Below, in pieces: positions 32,552-43,843 of a DNA stretch of 64,000 nucleotides; within the stretch, counting starts at the first letter, position 1; every line of letters begins with the position of its first letter. The translations under genes and the position numbers were made by a program. The notes under the pieces are model-generated. The model was not told the DNA's origin. It saw nothing but the letters and a program-made list of their open reading frames with translations, and searched no databases. The stretch is from Meloidogyne chitwoodi (taxonomy: Eukaryota; Nematoda; Chromadorea; Rhabditida; Meloidogynidae): assembly GCA_015183035.1 (NCBI GenBank), contig JACZZP010000001.1, positions 868,001 to 932,000 on the forward strand. The letters are read 5' to 3'.

Positions 32552-34005
32552 TCAAATGATTCTATTAATTCTAATATGATTAATTAAATCGCTATTAGAA
32601 CTGAAATACCATTCTACTAAAAACACTGTTTTAGTGTCATGAATATTTGTAATTTTATAGCTTTTTGTATTGATGCTTTCTCTAATTTCAACTCCTCTAA
32701 CATTTAATTTAGAACGAGGAAAGTTTTTTATGGAATCAAATCGAATGCTTGCCACCTTTTTTGATAAATCTTTTGCTGTTTCTAGATGCTAAATTTTTGA
32801 ATTTTTAGAAAACAATCCTGATACCCTTTATTTACATTTATAAGAAGATTATAGAGTGTAGTTTGTTTATTCCTATATTCAAAAATAATTTCTGGAATTC
32901 TATCACCTTCGTTTAACGATAAGTTTAATAAAATGATGTTGTCTTTCGTTGTATTTTCAAAAAGTACCATTTGTATTGTAATAAGTTCATTAATAACAAA
33001 ATTTTCTAAGGTGAATTTCCAATCAATAATATTTTGACTATGAAAGCGAAGTCTAGCACATTGACAATTAATTTTAAATTTAGCAATTTCATCATCATCA
33101 AAAAGCAATTTGATTATCTCTGGATTGATAATAAATTCAAAAATTTCAATAAATACAAAATCACAACAAATCATTTGATTTAACCAATAACGAACAATTT
33201 TTAATTCATCTATGTTTTTTGGATATAAAGGCAATTTCAAAGAAAGGATCTTGTCCCGTTTTTTTATCCGATAATCTTAAAATAAGAATTTTTCCATTTG
33301 TCAAATTTTTTAGTATTTAATATTTATTACCTTCTGGGTAGAAGTTTAAAGTTGAATTTTCGTAAAAACCATAAGTTTCGCGAGTCTGTATAATTTCCTC
33401 TAGTTTACGTTCCGCTAGAAAATGTCATTCTACGAACAATTTTGAAAGAAATGATTCCTATCACTTAAAAAAGATTGAGGATCTTCGGAATTTGGAAAAC
33501 ATGAAGGAAAATAAAATATATTACAAAATCAAGAAATATTTTGTTAACTCGTTACTTTTATGCTTTATTTTCATTCGACTCACTAGTAAATCATACATTT
33601 TTAAAATTTTTCGAAGAATGATATTTTTTAGCGAAGGTAAACTACCTCAAGGCATAAATAAATAGGAATTTGTTTATCCACAGCAAATTGCCACTAAATG
33701 AATTGCTCCTAGTAATTTTAATAAAATTTCATACCTTCTCCTGAAGATTACTACTCAAAGGAAAATCGACTAATTCAAGTTTTAGACTCTTACCAACGGT
33801 CTCGTACGTCTTAATTAATAAAATTTAAAAAGAAAAAGTTAATTATTACAAAATAGAGTATATCGAATTTTTTGCGTGGTAAATTTTCTTTATATTTATT
33901 AATAAATTCACAAAAATATCGATTCGTTTGTTTAATTGTGAATAGTTCATCAAAATTAAGATTTTTGAAAATCTTAAGTAGTAATTCTGCTGGTAAATAT
34001 TCCAT
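32552..34005 (-). CDS. F-box-like protein paralogue, copy B (340 aa)
   Basis: Six exons on the minus strand (34005-33850, 33809-33735, 33693-33646, 33397-33331, 33275-32836, 32788-32552) sum to 1023 bp in frame. The F-box is at residues 1-45 (LPAELLLKIFKNLNFDEL, then a conserved Tyr/Phe-Cys pair). The downstream region matches copy A closely, including KLPL(Y/I)PKNI(D/E)ELKIVRYW, NPE(I/M)IKLLFD and LNEG(D/Y)RIP. Intron 3 (about 250 bp) is larger than the rest. Its acceptor at 33398-33399 is chosen because it keeps the frame. Predicted SCF substrate adaptor; substrate unknown. Confidence 0.75.
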
Positions 34006-34330
34006 GCCTGTTTAAATTTTTAAGCTACATATTACTTTAAATTTATAAATAAAAACATATATAAACATTAATGCATAGTTAGTTATAGCTAAACTTAACT
34101 TAAAAAATGAATATAAAAATTATGGGATAAAGAACAACAGAAAAGATGTTTGAAACCACAGTGCTTAAAAAGCGGACATAGCAAAATTTGCGTAGTCTCT
34201 CTTTTTTCTCCCTTTCTATAATTCACTCTCTCGTTTTAAGAATTACTTTTTTTCATTTTACTAGAAATGAAGCTAACAACCTTTAGGATACGGTTAATTA
34301 TCTTTAAGGTTTCAATATTCTGGAGAGGAA

Positions 34331-34400
34331 AGCAACCCAAATAATTTAATTATCTATAAATTATAAAATATAATTTAGACCAACCTTTTAAAATCAATCT
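34331..34400. repeat. Dispersed repeat, copy 2 (copy 1 at 27391-27460)
   Basis: Same orientation and nearly the same sequence as copy 1, including TTATCTATAAATTATAAAAT. Confidence 0.65.
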
Positions 34401-34525
34401 CTCCTAAAAAATAAATGCTAATGAAAAAAAAATTTTTTAAGTAGTAATTTGGCATAGATCTTATATTGGAACAAAATGGGCTGTACTATAGTATACCGGA
34501 CGCAAAATTTTGTATCAAAAGACAT

Positions 34526-34562
34526 ACCATTCGATTCGTCTCGACGAGCTGAGTCGAATGGT
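34526..34562. repeat. Hairpin-forming inverted repeat
   Basis: The arms ACCATTCGA and TCGAATGGT enclose a 19-base loop in a less AT-rich island. It may be part of a decayed mobile element. Confidence 0.5.
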
Positions 34563-35612
34563 ACTACTCTCATGATGCGGAAATGCCTAAAAGTCGAGAT
34601 ACAAGCTCCTAAAATTCGAAAACCCAAAGGGGGGAGTATAGTTTTACTTATTTTAGAATTATTTTTGAAAAACACAACGAAGATGATGTTTAACTATTCT
34701 GTTTTTGTAGTAATTTACCAATAAATATTGTAATAATGTTTGAGCTTATTTTTTAAATATTATTTTATTTAATTTTATTTAATTAATAAACAATATATAT
34801 TTTAAATTATTTAAATAGTTTTATATATTATTAAAAACATTTCTTTAAGTTTGTTCTAAAATATTAAAATTAAATTAATTTTTATTTCTTAGGCCATCAA
34901 TTTACTAATAAATTAATAATTTTATTAAAATTTTCAATTTCCTAAGTTAACGGACTATTTTTAAATTATTTAAATATTTTTTAAAAATAAACTTTAAATC
35001 TTTTTAAAAATAATTTTATTAAAAATTAATTATAATAAAATTATAAAAATATTAAATAAATTTATTTGGTATTATATGCTTATTTTTAATTAATTTAAAT
35101 TTTGAGCGGTTAATTATTTAACTGACTTAAATAATTTAAATTTATGTGTGGTCCATTTATTTTAGTTTATTTAACTTTAACAAATAATTTTTAAAAAATT
35201 AAAAAAGTTAACTTTTTCTGATTTTATTAAATTATTTATTCTAAATATAAATAAATCAGTTAAAAAAAGAATAGCTTTATTTATTAAAAAAAGTCTAAAA
35301 ATCAAAATTTTCACTAAAAATAGAATACTAGACCTTATTTAAAATTCATACAAATCTGTACAAATAAAATATCTCTTAAAATTCCAAATTTTTTTTTTTA
35401 ATTTTTACAGAAAAAATTATTAAATTTTTTTTTATAATTTTTGGAGTATTTTATTTGCAAAAAAAAAATTCTTGAATAGTGGGGGACCACACAGATATTA
35501 TTATCCATAATATTTTGGTATATAAATATATGCCAATTTAACAAAATAATTAACAAACTAATTCATTTCCCTCAAAAATTAAAATTATTTAAATTAAAAA
35601 TAAAAATATAAA

Positions 35613-35914
35613 ATGTTAAATAAATTTAATATTTTATTAATTTTTATAATTTTATTAATTACAATAATAATAATAAAAGCAAATGATAATGAAGATTTAA
35701 AAGATTTAAATCTTGAAAAATATTTAAATAATTTAAAAAGAGAAAAAAGAGAGTCAATTTTCCGTCATCTAAGACGTGAACCTATAGAAGAAAATTGGAA
35801 CTCATTTATGAACTTTCTAACAGGATGGTGGCCTCGTAAGTTAATTAAATAAATTAATTATTAATTTATTTAATTTTAGAACAAACTCCAATTCCAAGCC
35901 CTCCCGGACGTTAA
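35613..35914 (+). CDS. Secreted peptide precursor, PPGR C-terminus (85 aa)
   Basis: Two exons (35613-35835, 35880-35914) give 258 bp. The leader and acidic propeptide match the gene at 26005-26363 almost residue for residue up to the KREKR site. The mature part has diverged completely: it begins ESIFRHLRREPIEENWNSFM, passes through GWW, and ends QQTPIPSPPGR from a tiny exon 2. The intron position and phase are the same in both paralogues. Conserved pro-region with variable mature region is the usual pattern of fast-evolving secreted peptides. Function unknown. Confidence 0.75.
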
Positions 35915-36305
35915 AAAAAGAAAAAATATTTTTTTAATAAATTTTACAAAAAATAAAACAATAAAAACAAATAATATTGAAGTATTCTTTAAAAAAAACA
36001 TTAAATAAATTAAATGTTTTAAAATTGTCTGAATAAAAAATTAAATATATTTAAAATATCTTTAATCTTTGATAAAAATTAATTTACAAAAGTACTCAAT
36101 GTTTATAAATTTAAAAGAATTTTATTAAAAAATGTCTTTTAAATTAAATACCATTTACATACTAAGTTTTAAATTTAAAAAAAAATAAAATTAAAGCAAT
36201 GCATTTATATGTTCAGTAAATTTAAAAAATATATTTTTAAATTTAATTTTAAAAATTTGGAATCTTTTTTTTTGAATTAAAAATACAATTCTTTTAAACT
36301 CATTC
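35915..36305. other. Convergent intergenic region
   Basis: AT-rich spacer between two convergent genes. Nothing further seen. Confidence 0.5.
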
Positions 36306-37216
36306 TTAATTTTTGTCATCATATTCCTTCGAATTATTCTTTTTTTCTCTATATAAATATGTATATGGATCAGAAGAAAACAATGAAAATTGATTTGAAT
36401 CTTTAAAAATATTAAAAAAAACTTTAATTTTAAAAATAATTTTTTTAAATATTAATAAATTGTCTTAATTTAAAAAAATGTATTATTCTTTTTGAAAAAA
36501 ATTAAATTTATTATTTAAATAATTTCTTACCAGTTTCTGATTGGTTAGAATGTAGATTATTATCTTTTGCATGAGAGGTTGTGTGTTGTCTAAATAATAT
36601 TAAAAAAAATAAATTTATTAAAATCTAATTTTTAAGATGTAAATATAAAAATAAAAAATTATTTTATTAAAAATCTTACACTGTCCCAAGAATAGCTTTG
36701 TTACTTAAAGTACGTTGATAATGGGGATGATTTCCAAACTTACAAATTAAAAAAAGAATTAATTAAAAAATATTTTTTTTACTTGAGTTTCAGAATAATA
36801 AGTTGCTTCTTTGGCCGATTCTTTTCCTTTAACACAAAAATTTTAACTTTTATAAATAATATTATTAAAATTTTTGATCTTTAAAAATAAAATTGTGTTA
36901 AAATAATTTAATTTTAAAATTATTAAATATTCTAATTTTTAAAGAATATTACCTTTTGGTGGTTTTGAACTTGAAGAAACTATATTTAGTTTAGAAAAAT
37001 TATTTTAATAATTATTTAATATTTTTTACCTTTTCCCATTTTAAGAGCTTCCTTATAAGGAGAAGATATATTAAAAGATTTGTCAGATTGGTTTGAATTT
37101 TCTTCACCTTTTAGCGCATTCAAATAATTCCTTCCCTCCTTATTAGAAGAATCAACATTTTGAATAAAATATAAGGAAAATAAAATAAAAATTCCAAATA
37201 ATTTTAGAATTGCCAT
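36306..37216 (-). CDS. Secreted low-complexity protein (156 aa), six small exons
   Basis: Six exons on the minus strand (37216-37030, 36979-36953, 36826-36783, 36738-36680, 36589-36531, 36400-36306) sum to 471 bp. A signal peptide (MAILKLFGIFILFSLYFI) ends near VDSS. The rest is polar, rich in Ser, Asn, Lys and Tyr, without Cys or transmembrane segments, and ends in an acidic/basic tail YDDKN. One exon is only 27 bp. The ATG at 37216 was chosen because the upstream in-frame codon is TTG. No family recognised. The gene architecture (leader exon plus several micro-exons) is shared with the gene at 58891-60265, though sequence similarity is weak. A secreted effector is possible. Confidence 0.7.
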
Positions 37217-39514
37217 TTTTAACAAAAATAAATAAATAATTTTTTATGTAAAAACTTATCCAAATTTAATCAAAAAATAATTTTAAAATTTTCTAGAAAT
37301 TTAAAAATATAATATTAACTGTTATTTTAAAATATTTTTCATAAAGGACTTATTATGACATTAAAATACTTAAATATCAAAAACCTCTATTTATTTAGTA
37401 AAATGTTGTTTTAAAATTAAAAGATAATACCACCAAAAATGCCATTATCAATTTAATAAATATTTAAAAAAGGGCCAGACTAATTTAATTTAATGGTAAT
37501 GTTGGGTAGCTATAAAATATCAAATTTTTAAAAACCGGGAAGGAAAACGAGAATCTAAAATATAAAATAATCGACAAAACCCGAAACATATAAAACCAAT
37601 TTATATTTCCCAATAAGAAAATAATTGGGTCCTGACCAAATAAATGTTTAAATTACTCGAAAATAATAGTAAAAATATTTTTTAAAATGTTTGAGAGAAA
37701 TATTATTATTAAAATATTACTCAAATTTACCAATTCTGTCCTCTTCTTGTTAAGTAAGAGTAGTGGATATTTAAAAAATCTGATGGAGAATAGCCAATTC
37801 TCTAAGTCAATTTATAGGCTAATTTATTAAAGGAGAAGACGTTCATTGTATTGAATCTTAATATTGATTTAAATATTTTAAATTTATTAATTAAAGAAAG
37901 ATAAAATATTTAATAGATATAATAAATAAAAGAAAAAAAGAAGTTAAAGAAATTAATTTACACGTCGGATAACGTTATAGCCAAATTGAAGAATACTTCC
38001 GTTTATAGCCTCAATTTATTTTATTAAAAATCAATAAATATAAAAATATTTAAATTAATTAATATTAATTTTATATAATTTAAAAAATAAAAATATAATT
38101 AATTATGGATGTTTTGATATGAGAGTGTTTGTTCTTCTTTTATAATTTAATAATAAAATTATAAAAATAAATAAAACAAATAAATTTTCAAAAGATTTAA
38201 AGTTTATTTTTAAAAATATTTAAATAATTTAAAAATAGTTCGTTTAACATGGAATTGAAAATTTTAATATTAATTTTTTTAACAAATTAATGCCTGAGAA
38301 GTAAAAATAAATAAAATTTTAATATTTTAAAACAAACTCCTAGTTCAAGCACTCCCAGACGTTAAAAAAAAGAAATTATCTTTAATAAATAAATTAAAAA
38401 AAATAAAAATATTTTCTAATTACTCTTTATATGATCTGTTGTCTATATTTTAAAAGTTCAATAAGAAAATAAATATTTTTCTTAAAACCAATTTTATAGC
38501 TTTACTCATTCTTTTTTCTTAGTTATTTTATAATAATGTCCTTAGCTATCCTTACTAATAAAAAAAATCATTAACAATAAAAACAAAAAAGCTAAAAAAT
38601 GTAATAAAGTCAATAACATTTATTTATATAAACCTTTTAAATATTTTATTAATAAATATTATTATATTGATTTTTTAATATTTATTTATTTTATTATAAA
38701 TAATTAAAATTCCAAACCAATTAGATTCACTAATATTACAAATGTTTATTTAATTATTTTTTATTTAATTTATTCTTTAAAAAACAAGCTATTTTTTCTT
38801 CTTTCAATTAATTCCACGTCAATTCTTTTTTATCTTTAAAAATAATAATATTTATTTATAAATATATTATTTAATTCTCACAAATAATAATAATAATAAT
38901 ATTATTAATAATAATACTTATGTTTTGTATTTATTTATTTGCATTTATTTTTTCATCCACTTATTGAAAATATGTATAGGTATGTTTTTTTGCTTTTTTT
39001 ATAAACTTTTTTTATTTATTTATTTTTTATTTTATTGATTTTTTAAAAAATTCAATTTTTTATAAATTTGCTCTTTTTAGTTCATTAAATGACCTCTTTC
39101 TATTTTTTCTTTAAAAAGTTAAGGGTCCGTTAATGCAAGAAAGGACAATTTTAAATAAATAAGAAAAAACACTAATGAAGGTCAAAATATAAAAATTAAT
39201 TTATTTATTTTTTATTAAAAAATAAATAAATATTTTAATTAAAAATTATTCTTTCTTTTAAATTATTTAAATCCAATTCTTACCAATTGCTCTAAAAAAT
39301 GTTTAGTAGGAAAATATGATAATCAATCCTTTTTTGTTTACTCACCTGTAAAACTATCCTCAGTTTATTTTTATTAATTTATTTAAAACTTTTACTATTT
39401 TTTCTCCTACTTTTTTTTTAATTTTTTAAATATTCATGCTAATAATTAATTTTATTTAATTTTATTTTTTAAATAATATTTTTTTAGGTTAAAAATTAAT
39501 TAATTATTATTATT
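37217..39514. other. Intergenic; orphan peptide exon at 38331
   Basis: Apart from the orphan exon fragment at 38331-38364, no gene is seen. Sequence is AT-rich throughout. It lies between divergent genes, so it holds two promoters. Confidence 0.5.
38331..38364 (+). pseudogene. Orphan copy of the peptide-gene exon 2
   Basis: This stretch is about 80% identical to the second exon of the 35613 gene, including CAAACTCC and the CGTTAA end. The translated end reads QTPSSSTPRR. No leader exon is found upstream, so it is probably the relic of a third member of the secreted peptide family. Confidence 0.6.
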
Positions 39515-40721
39515 ATGTTTTTTAATTTTAATTTAAAAAAAATATTTAATTCAAATTATTTGCTCATTTTTTTAATTTTTATTTTTGCCTTATTTCCTTA
39601 TAATTGTTTAACATTTAATTGTTTTGAATGTTTTAATAAATCAAAATTATTATGTAATAAATTTACAAATTGTTCAGGATCTGCATGTATTTTATGTAAG
39701 TTTATTTTTTTTAATAATTATTTTTATTTAAAAATTTAAATTTGTATAAAACAATAAATTTATATTTTTAAATTTATTTATTAATTTAACTTATATTTTA
39801 ATTTTTGATAATTTAAAAAAATAAATTTTTATTTTTTTAATTTTGTTTAGATTTAATAAAAACGAAATAAAACCAAAAATATAATTTTTATTTATTTTTT
39901 ATAATTTTTAGATGAAAATATAACAAATCGAACATCAATAGCTTTTTGCCTATTAGTTACTGCTGAACGTGAAAATTTAAATTTAATGGCCGAAGAAGGT
40001 TGTTGGTATGATATTATTTCTAATGGAATTCAATGTTTATGTCAAAAAGATTTTTGTAATTCTCCAAGGAATAATTGGAATTTTGATAAAAATAAATCAC
40101 CAATTGAAGGATTAAAAATGCTTAAAAGAAATCCTTTTGTTGATTATGGTTAATTTATTTAAATATTTTTTTATTAAAAATTGAAATAATATTTTTAAAT
40201 AATTAATTTAAATTTATTTAAAAATGTTTTATATTTTTAAAGAATATTTGGAAGAAGAAAAGTTAATTATTAATGAAAAAAAACAATTATCCTCTTCTTC
40301 TTCTTCTGAAAATATTAATTCTTTACTTTCTTCACTTGACGCTTCTGATAGTAGTAATAATAGTGATGAAAGGGGAGGTAAGTATATTTTTAATAATTTT
40401 AAATATTTTTTAATAATTTTAAATATTTTTTAATAATTAATAAATATTTATATTATTGTTAAATTTATTTAAAAAATTTTTTTTATTTTTTCAGATTTAA
40501 TGCCAATACCTTTTAATGATTATATTAATTGGGTTGAGAACAAATATTCTAATAATAATAATAATATTACAAATAATAATAATAATAAATTAAATAATAA
40601 TTTAAATAATCAAAGTACTAATTTAGAAAATTCATCTTTAACAATTAATTATTTTCAATTTAATTCATTAATTTATTTAATAATTTGTTGGCTTCAAATT
40701 ATTTATTATTTGTTTAGATAA
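39515..40721 (+). CDS. Three-finger / ET-module-like cysteine protein, membrane anchored (259 aa)
   Basis: Four exons (39515-39695, 39912-40148, 40243-40377, 40495-40721) give 780 bp. A signal-anchor-like leader (residues about 14-32) is followed by a Cys-rich ectodomain of about 90 residues. Its spacing is FNCFECF, LLCNKF, NCSGSACILC, a GCW, then CLCQKDFCNSP. The CxC...DFCN end is typical of Ly-6/activin-receptor-like three-finger folds and of nematode ET-module proteins. A long Ser- and Asn-rich linker then leads to a C-terminal hydrophobic segment (SLIYLIICWLQIIYYLF), suggesting a GPI or membrane anchor. The role is probably cell-surface binding. The ligand is unknown and the exact family is not certain. 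Confidence 0.7.
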
Positions 40722-41436
40722 AAAATTAAATATAAAATAAATTTATTTAATTTTTTTAATAAAAATATTTTTCCCTCGTTTTTAGGGCTGAATGTATTTT
40801 ATAAATTTATATTTAATTATTTCACTTTTTCTTTAATAATATTTTTGTAAAGTTTAAACAAAAAATTACCTATATTTTAATAATAAAAATTATTATTATT
40901 TTTTAATAAATAATCTCTGATTTAAAATAAAAATTAATAAATTATTAAATTTAATTTTTTTTAATAAAAATATTCTTTTTAAAAAAATTTTAAAGTTATT
41001 TTATAAAAATATAAATAATAATTTATTTTATTTTGTCCTATTTCATAACAATCGAATATACATTATATTATACTTGAAGATAGCGCCAATGGCAAACAAT
41101 TAAAAAGCTTTATTTAAATTGACGCAAAAATAAAACTAGATTTATTGTAAATATTTAAATAACTTTTTTCTCATAAATATAATTTTAGGAAAATATTATT
41201 ATTATTGAAATCCTGTTAGTTCTCTTTTTTCTTTTACAAAATCTCGACTTTATATTTTTAAAATTTATTTTAGTCACTTAAAAGTCAATAAAAATATTGT
41301 AATAATAATAATATTTTTAACCTTAATTAAAATATTTTTAAATTAAAAAAATTTTAAATTATTTTAAAATTATTATTTTTTAATAATATTATTCTTTTTC
41401 TTCTTAATTTCTTTTAAATATTAAAAAACAAAAAAT
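40722..41436. other. AT-rich intergenic
   Basis: Spacer between the two Cys-rich genes on the plus strand. Nothing else is supported. Confidence 0.5.
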
Positions 41437-42621
41437 ATGTTATTATTAATTATTTTAACTTTTTGTCATTGGATAAAATTAATCCATTCAGTTGGTTTTA
41501 TTATTTTAAATAAATTAAATTAATTAAATTAAATAAATAAATAAATAAATAAATAAATTAATAAATTAAATAAATAAATAAATAGTGTATAAGTCTTGGT
41601 GGTTGTTCATTTCTTAGTGGATATCCAGGCTATCAAAAATGTTTAACATCAACAGGTGCTACATATTATAGAAATTGTTATGGAGGTATTTGTCGACATC
41701 ACAGATTAAAAGGTTCACAAATAATGTCATTAAATGAATCAAATGGAAAAGAAAATAGTCAACAAAATGGTGAAGCAAATGTGAGGGAAGAAGAAAGGGA
41801 TTTTGAGGCAATTCAAGTAAATTTAAATAAATAAATATATTTATTTATTTTAATTAAATATAAAGACAACTCCAGACTCAATATTTCTTGAATGTTGTCG
41901 AAGTTGGTCATTACCATCTCATTGTTTAATTAAATGCACTTTTACTAATTATACTTCAGAAACAGTTAAAATAATTTAAAAAAATACAAAATTATTTTTA
42001 AATAAATAAATAGCTACGTTCAATGTTTTTACATTCTGATGATTGTCCAATAGAGTCTGCTTCAATAATACATTTTTGTGCATCACAGAATCAAGACCAT
42101 CGGGAATGTTGTCTTCGTGGGGGTATTGATCAAACTAGAGCAGGGCCTAAATGTTTACTTTTTTGTGACAAAGTTAGTGGACTTTTTTTTTTTAATTTTT
42201 AATAAAAATATTAAAATATTCTTTAGATGCCAGCAAATGAAACACTTCTTGATTTAAGTTATTTACCTTGTTTTGAACGATTTTCAGAAATGAAAAATTG
42301 TTTTTATGAAAATACATTAAGGACAATAGACTATTTGGAAGCTGAGATGAGAGAAATTAGAAGAGGAGATGATGAACATATTATACCTGGTATTTTTTAA
42401 AACAAAAATATATTATAATAAAATTAGAAATAAATATATTTTATTAATTATAATATTAAAATAATTTAGAAAATAATGTAGAGAGAAATAATAATGATAA
42501 AACACTCCAAACATCTAATCCATTAATTTTCATCAATGACATTCGAGAAAAATATCCATTAATTAATGACGATTATACTGTGACAGATAATATAATAAAT
42601 AATAATAATACTAAAGTTTGA
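41437..42621 (+). CDS. Secreted DB-module-type cysteine-rich protein (285 aa)
   Basis: Six exons (41437-41490, 41586-41816, 41866-41964, 42014-42172, 42227-42389, 42470-42621) sum to 858 bp. A signal peptide of about 18 residues ends at IHS. Residues about 90-200 hold the paired-Cys arrangement of the nematode DB module: ECCRSWSLPSHCLIKC, a central DDCP and FCAS, then ECCLRGG, CLLFCD and a last PCFERFSEMKNCF. DB-module proteins are secreted and nematode-enriched; their biochemical role is poorly known. A separate four-Cys segment precedes it, and the C-terminus is acidic and Asn-rich. The first intron ends in a microsatellite of (AAAT)n. The gene lies 715 bp downstream of the three-finger-like gene on the same strand. 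Confidence 0.8.
41512..41583. repeat. (AAAT)n microsatellite in intron
   Basis: AAAT/AATT tetranucleotides run up to the splice acceptor at 41584-41585, so they may vary in length and affect branch-point spacing. Confidence 0.85.
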
Positions 42622-43051
42622 TTAAATAATTAATTTCTAAAATTGTTAAATTTAATTAAAACTTTAAAAATAATTATGTATATATTATACACATTTAAAT
42701 ATATTTTATAAATTACAAATGGTCATACATAAAATTAAACAATTCGAAATAATACAAGAAATTAGTTAAATTGTTATTATTATTTATATAATTTAAAATT
42801 GTAAATCCTGAAAATGATTTTAAGGATTAATTATTAAATTTAAAAATTAGAATATATTTACATAATTTGTTATCTTTTATTAAATTTATTATCACTAAAT
42901 TTATTGCCTTTATCAATATAATAATTCGTTCATTTTGCAGTCCTTTTATTTTAATAAAAATAAATAAAATTATTGACATTTATAATTAATTATTTGTAAT
43001 TAATTTTTATTTATTTAATATTTATTTAATATTTATTTGGAAAGACAATTT
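42622..43051. other. AT-rich intergenic
   Basis: Short spacer that must hold the GFRP promoter. Nothing else seen. Confidence 0.5.
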
Positions 43052-43464
43052 ATGTCAATTGAACATATTTTTGTCTCAACACAATTTCGTTGCGAAACAG
43101 GCCCAACTATTGTTGGAGATCATGAATCTAATCCGGACCTTATGACTGAAGTTGGAGCAAAAATGATTTTACAATTGGGGAATCGTTATTCAGAATATAT
43201 TACTGATTGGACACCTAGAAGAGTATTGGACCGTTTTTCTGAATTAGGCTTTAGAGTAATTTGTAAGTTTTTGAAAAATTAACTATATTATTTATGTTTT
43301 AATTAAATAAAATTGCCAAAATTAAAATTGAATCAAAAAATTTATTTACTCGGTTAATTTATTTAAAAATAATATTTATAAATTTAGCAACAACTGGAGC
43401 AGGACAAACAATTATTTGGACTTTAGGAAGAGAAAAGTATAAAAACAATAACAAAGACTCATAA
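43052..43464 (+). CDS. GCHFR: GTP cyclohydrolase I feedback regulatory protein (GFRP)
   Basis: Two exons (43052-43262, 43388-43464) encode 95 residues, slightly longer than the usual 84. The family signature runs through the protein: FVSTQFRCETGPTIVGDHES near the N-terminus, LGNRYSEYITD in the middle and a TTGAGQTIIWTL end. GFRP is a pentameric regulator that binds GTP cyclohydrolase I. It mediates feedback inhibition by tetrahydrobiopterin and stimulation by phenylalanine, so it controls the cofactor for aromatic amino-acid hydroxylases and monoamine synthesis. The ATG at 43052 gives the family-like start. An in-frame start at 43037 would add five residues. The C-terminal Lys/Asn extension is the only unusual part. 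Confidence 0.92.
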
Positions 43465-43843
43465 TTTGTGCATAAATGTCTTAAATTTAGAATTTTATTT
43501 ATAAAATTTAAAAAAAGCGTTACAGAAATGTGTGTTCTAAAATTAATTTATGTTCCATATTTTTTTTAATTTTTAAGCCAAAAATTAAAATTTAACAATA
43601 AAAATCAAATAAATCATTCAAAATTACTTTACTAATAATAAGTAAAAGAAACTAATAATTTATTAATAAATTAACTAGTAATTTCATAAAAGAAGAATGA
43701 AAAATTTAAATGGCAAAGTTAAATAAGACTAGTGTGACCCATAAATATGCTTCTCTCCAATTTAGTTAATTGCAGATTTTACAAAGTTTATTGTTTGGAA
43801 GTCCTAAAAATTATAAATATTAAAAAAATTTTTATTTTATTTA
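43465..43843. other. Convergent intergenic region
   Basis: Spacer between GFRP (+) and the PHYHIP-like gene (-). No gene. Confidence 0.5.

Larger units (their letters stand above)
34006..35612. other. Intergenic with repeats and a GC-richer island
   Basis: Holds dispersed repeat copies at 34331-34400 and 34668-34760, and a less AT-rich island at about 34470-34640. The island contains a hairpin (ACCATTCGA...TCGAATGGT, 34526-34562). A plus-strand ORF across the island looks like a repeat remnant, not a gene. The last about 150 bp must serve as promoter for the peptide gene at 35613. Confidence 0.5.

Noticed and set aside
34476..34724. 82-aa ORF with a C-terminal hydrophobic stretch
   Set aside because: It spans the hairpin island and a dispersed repeat; no leader, splice structure or paralogue supports it.
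35529..35534. ATGCCA word upstream of the peptide gene, like a cyst-nematode dorsal gland promoter box
   Set aside because: A six-base word occurs often by chance, and this box is not established for the inferred genus.
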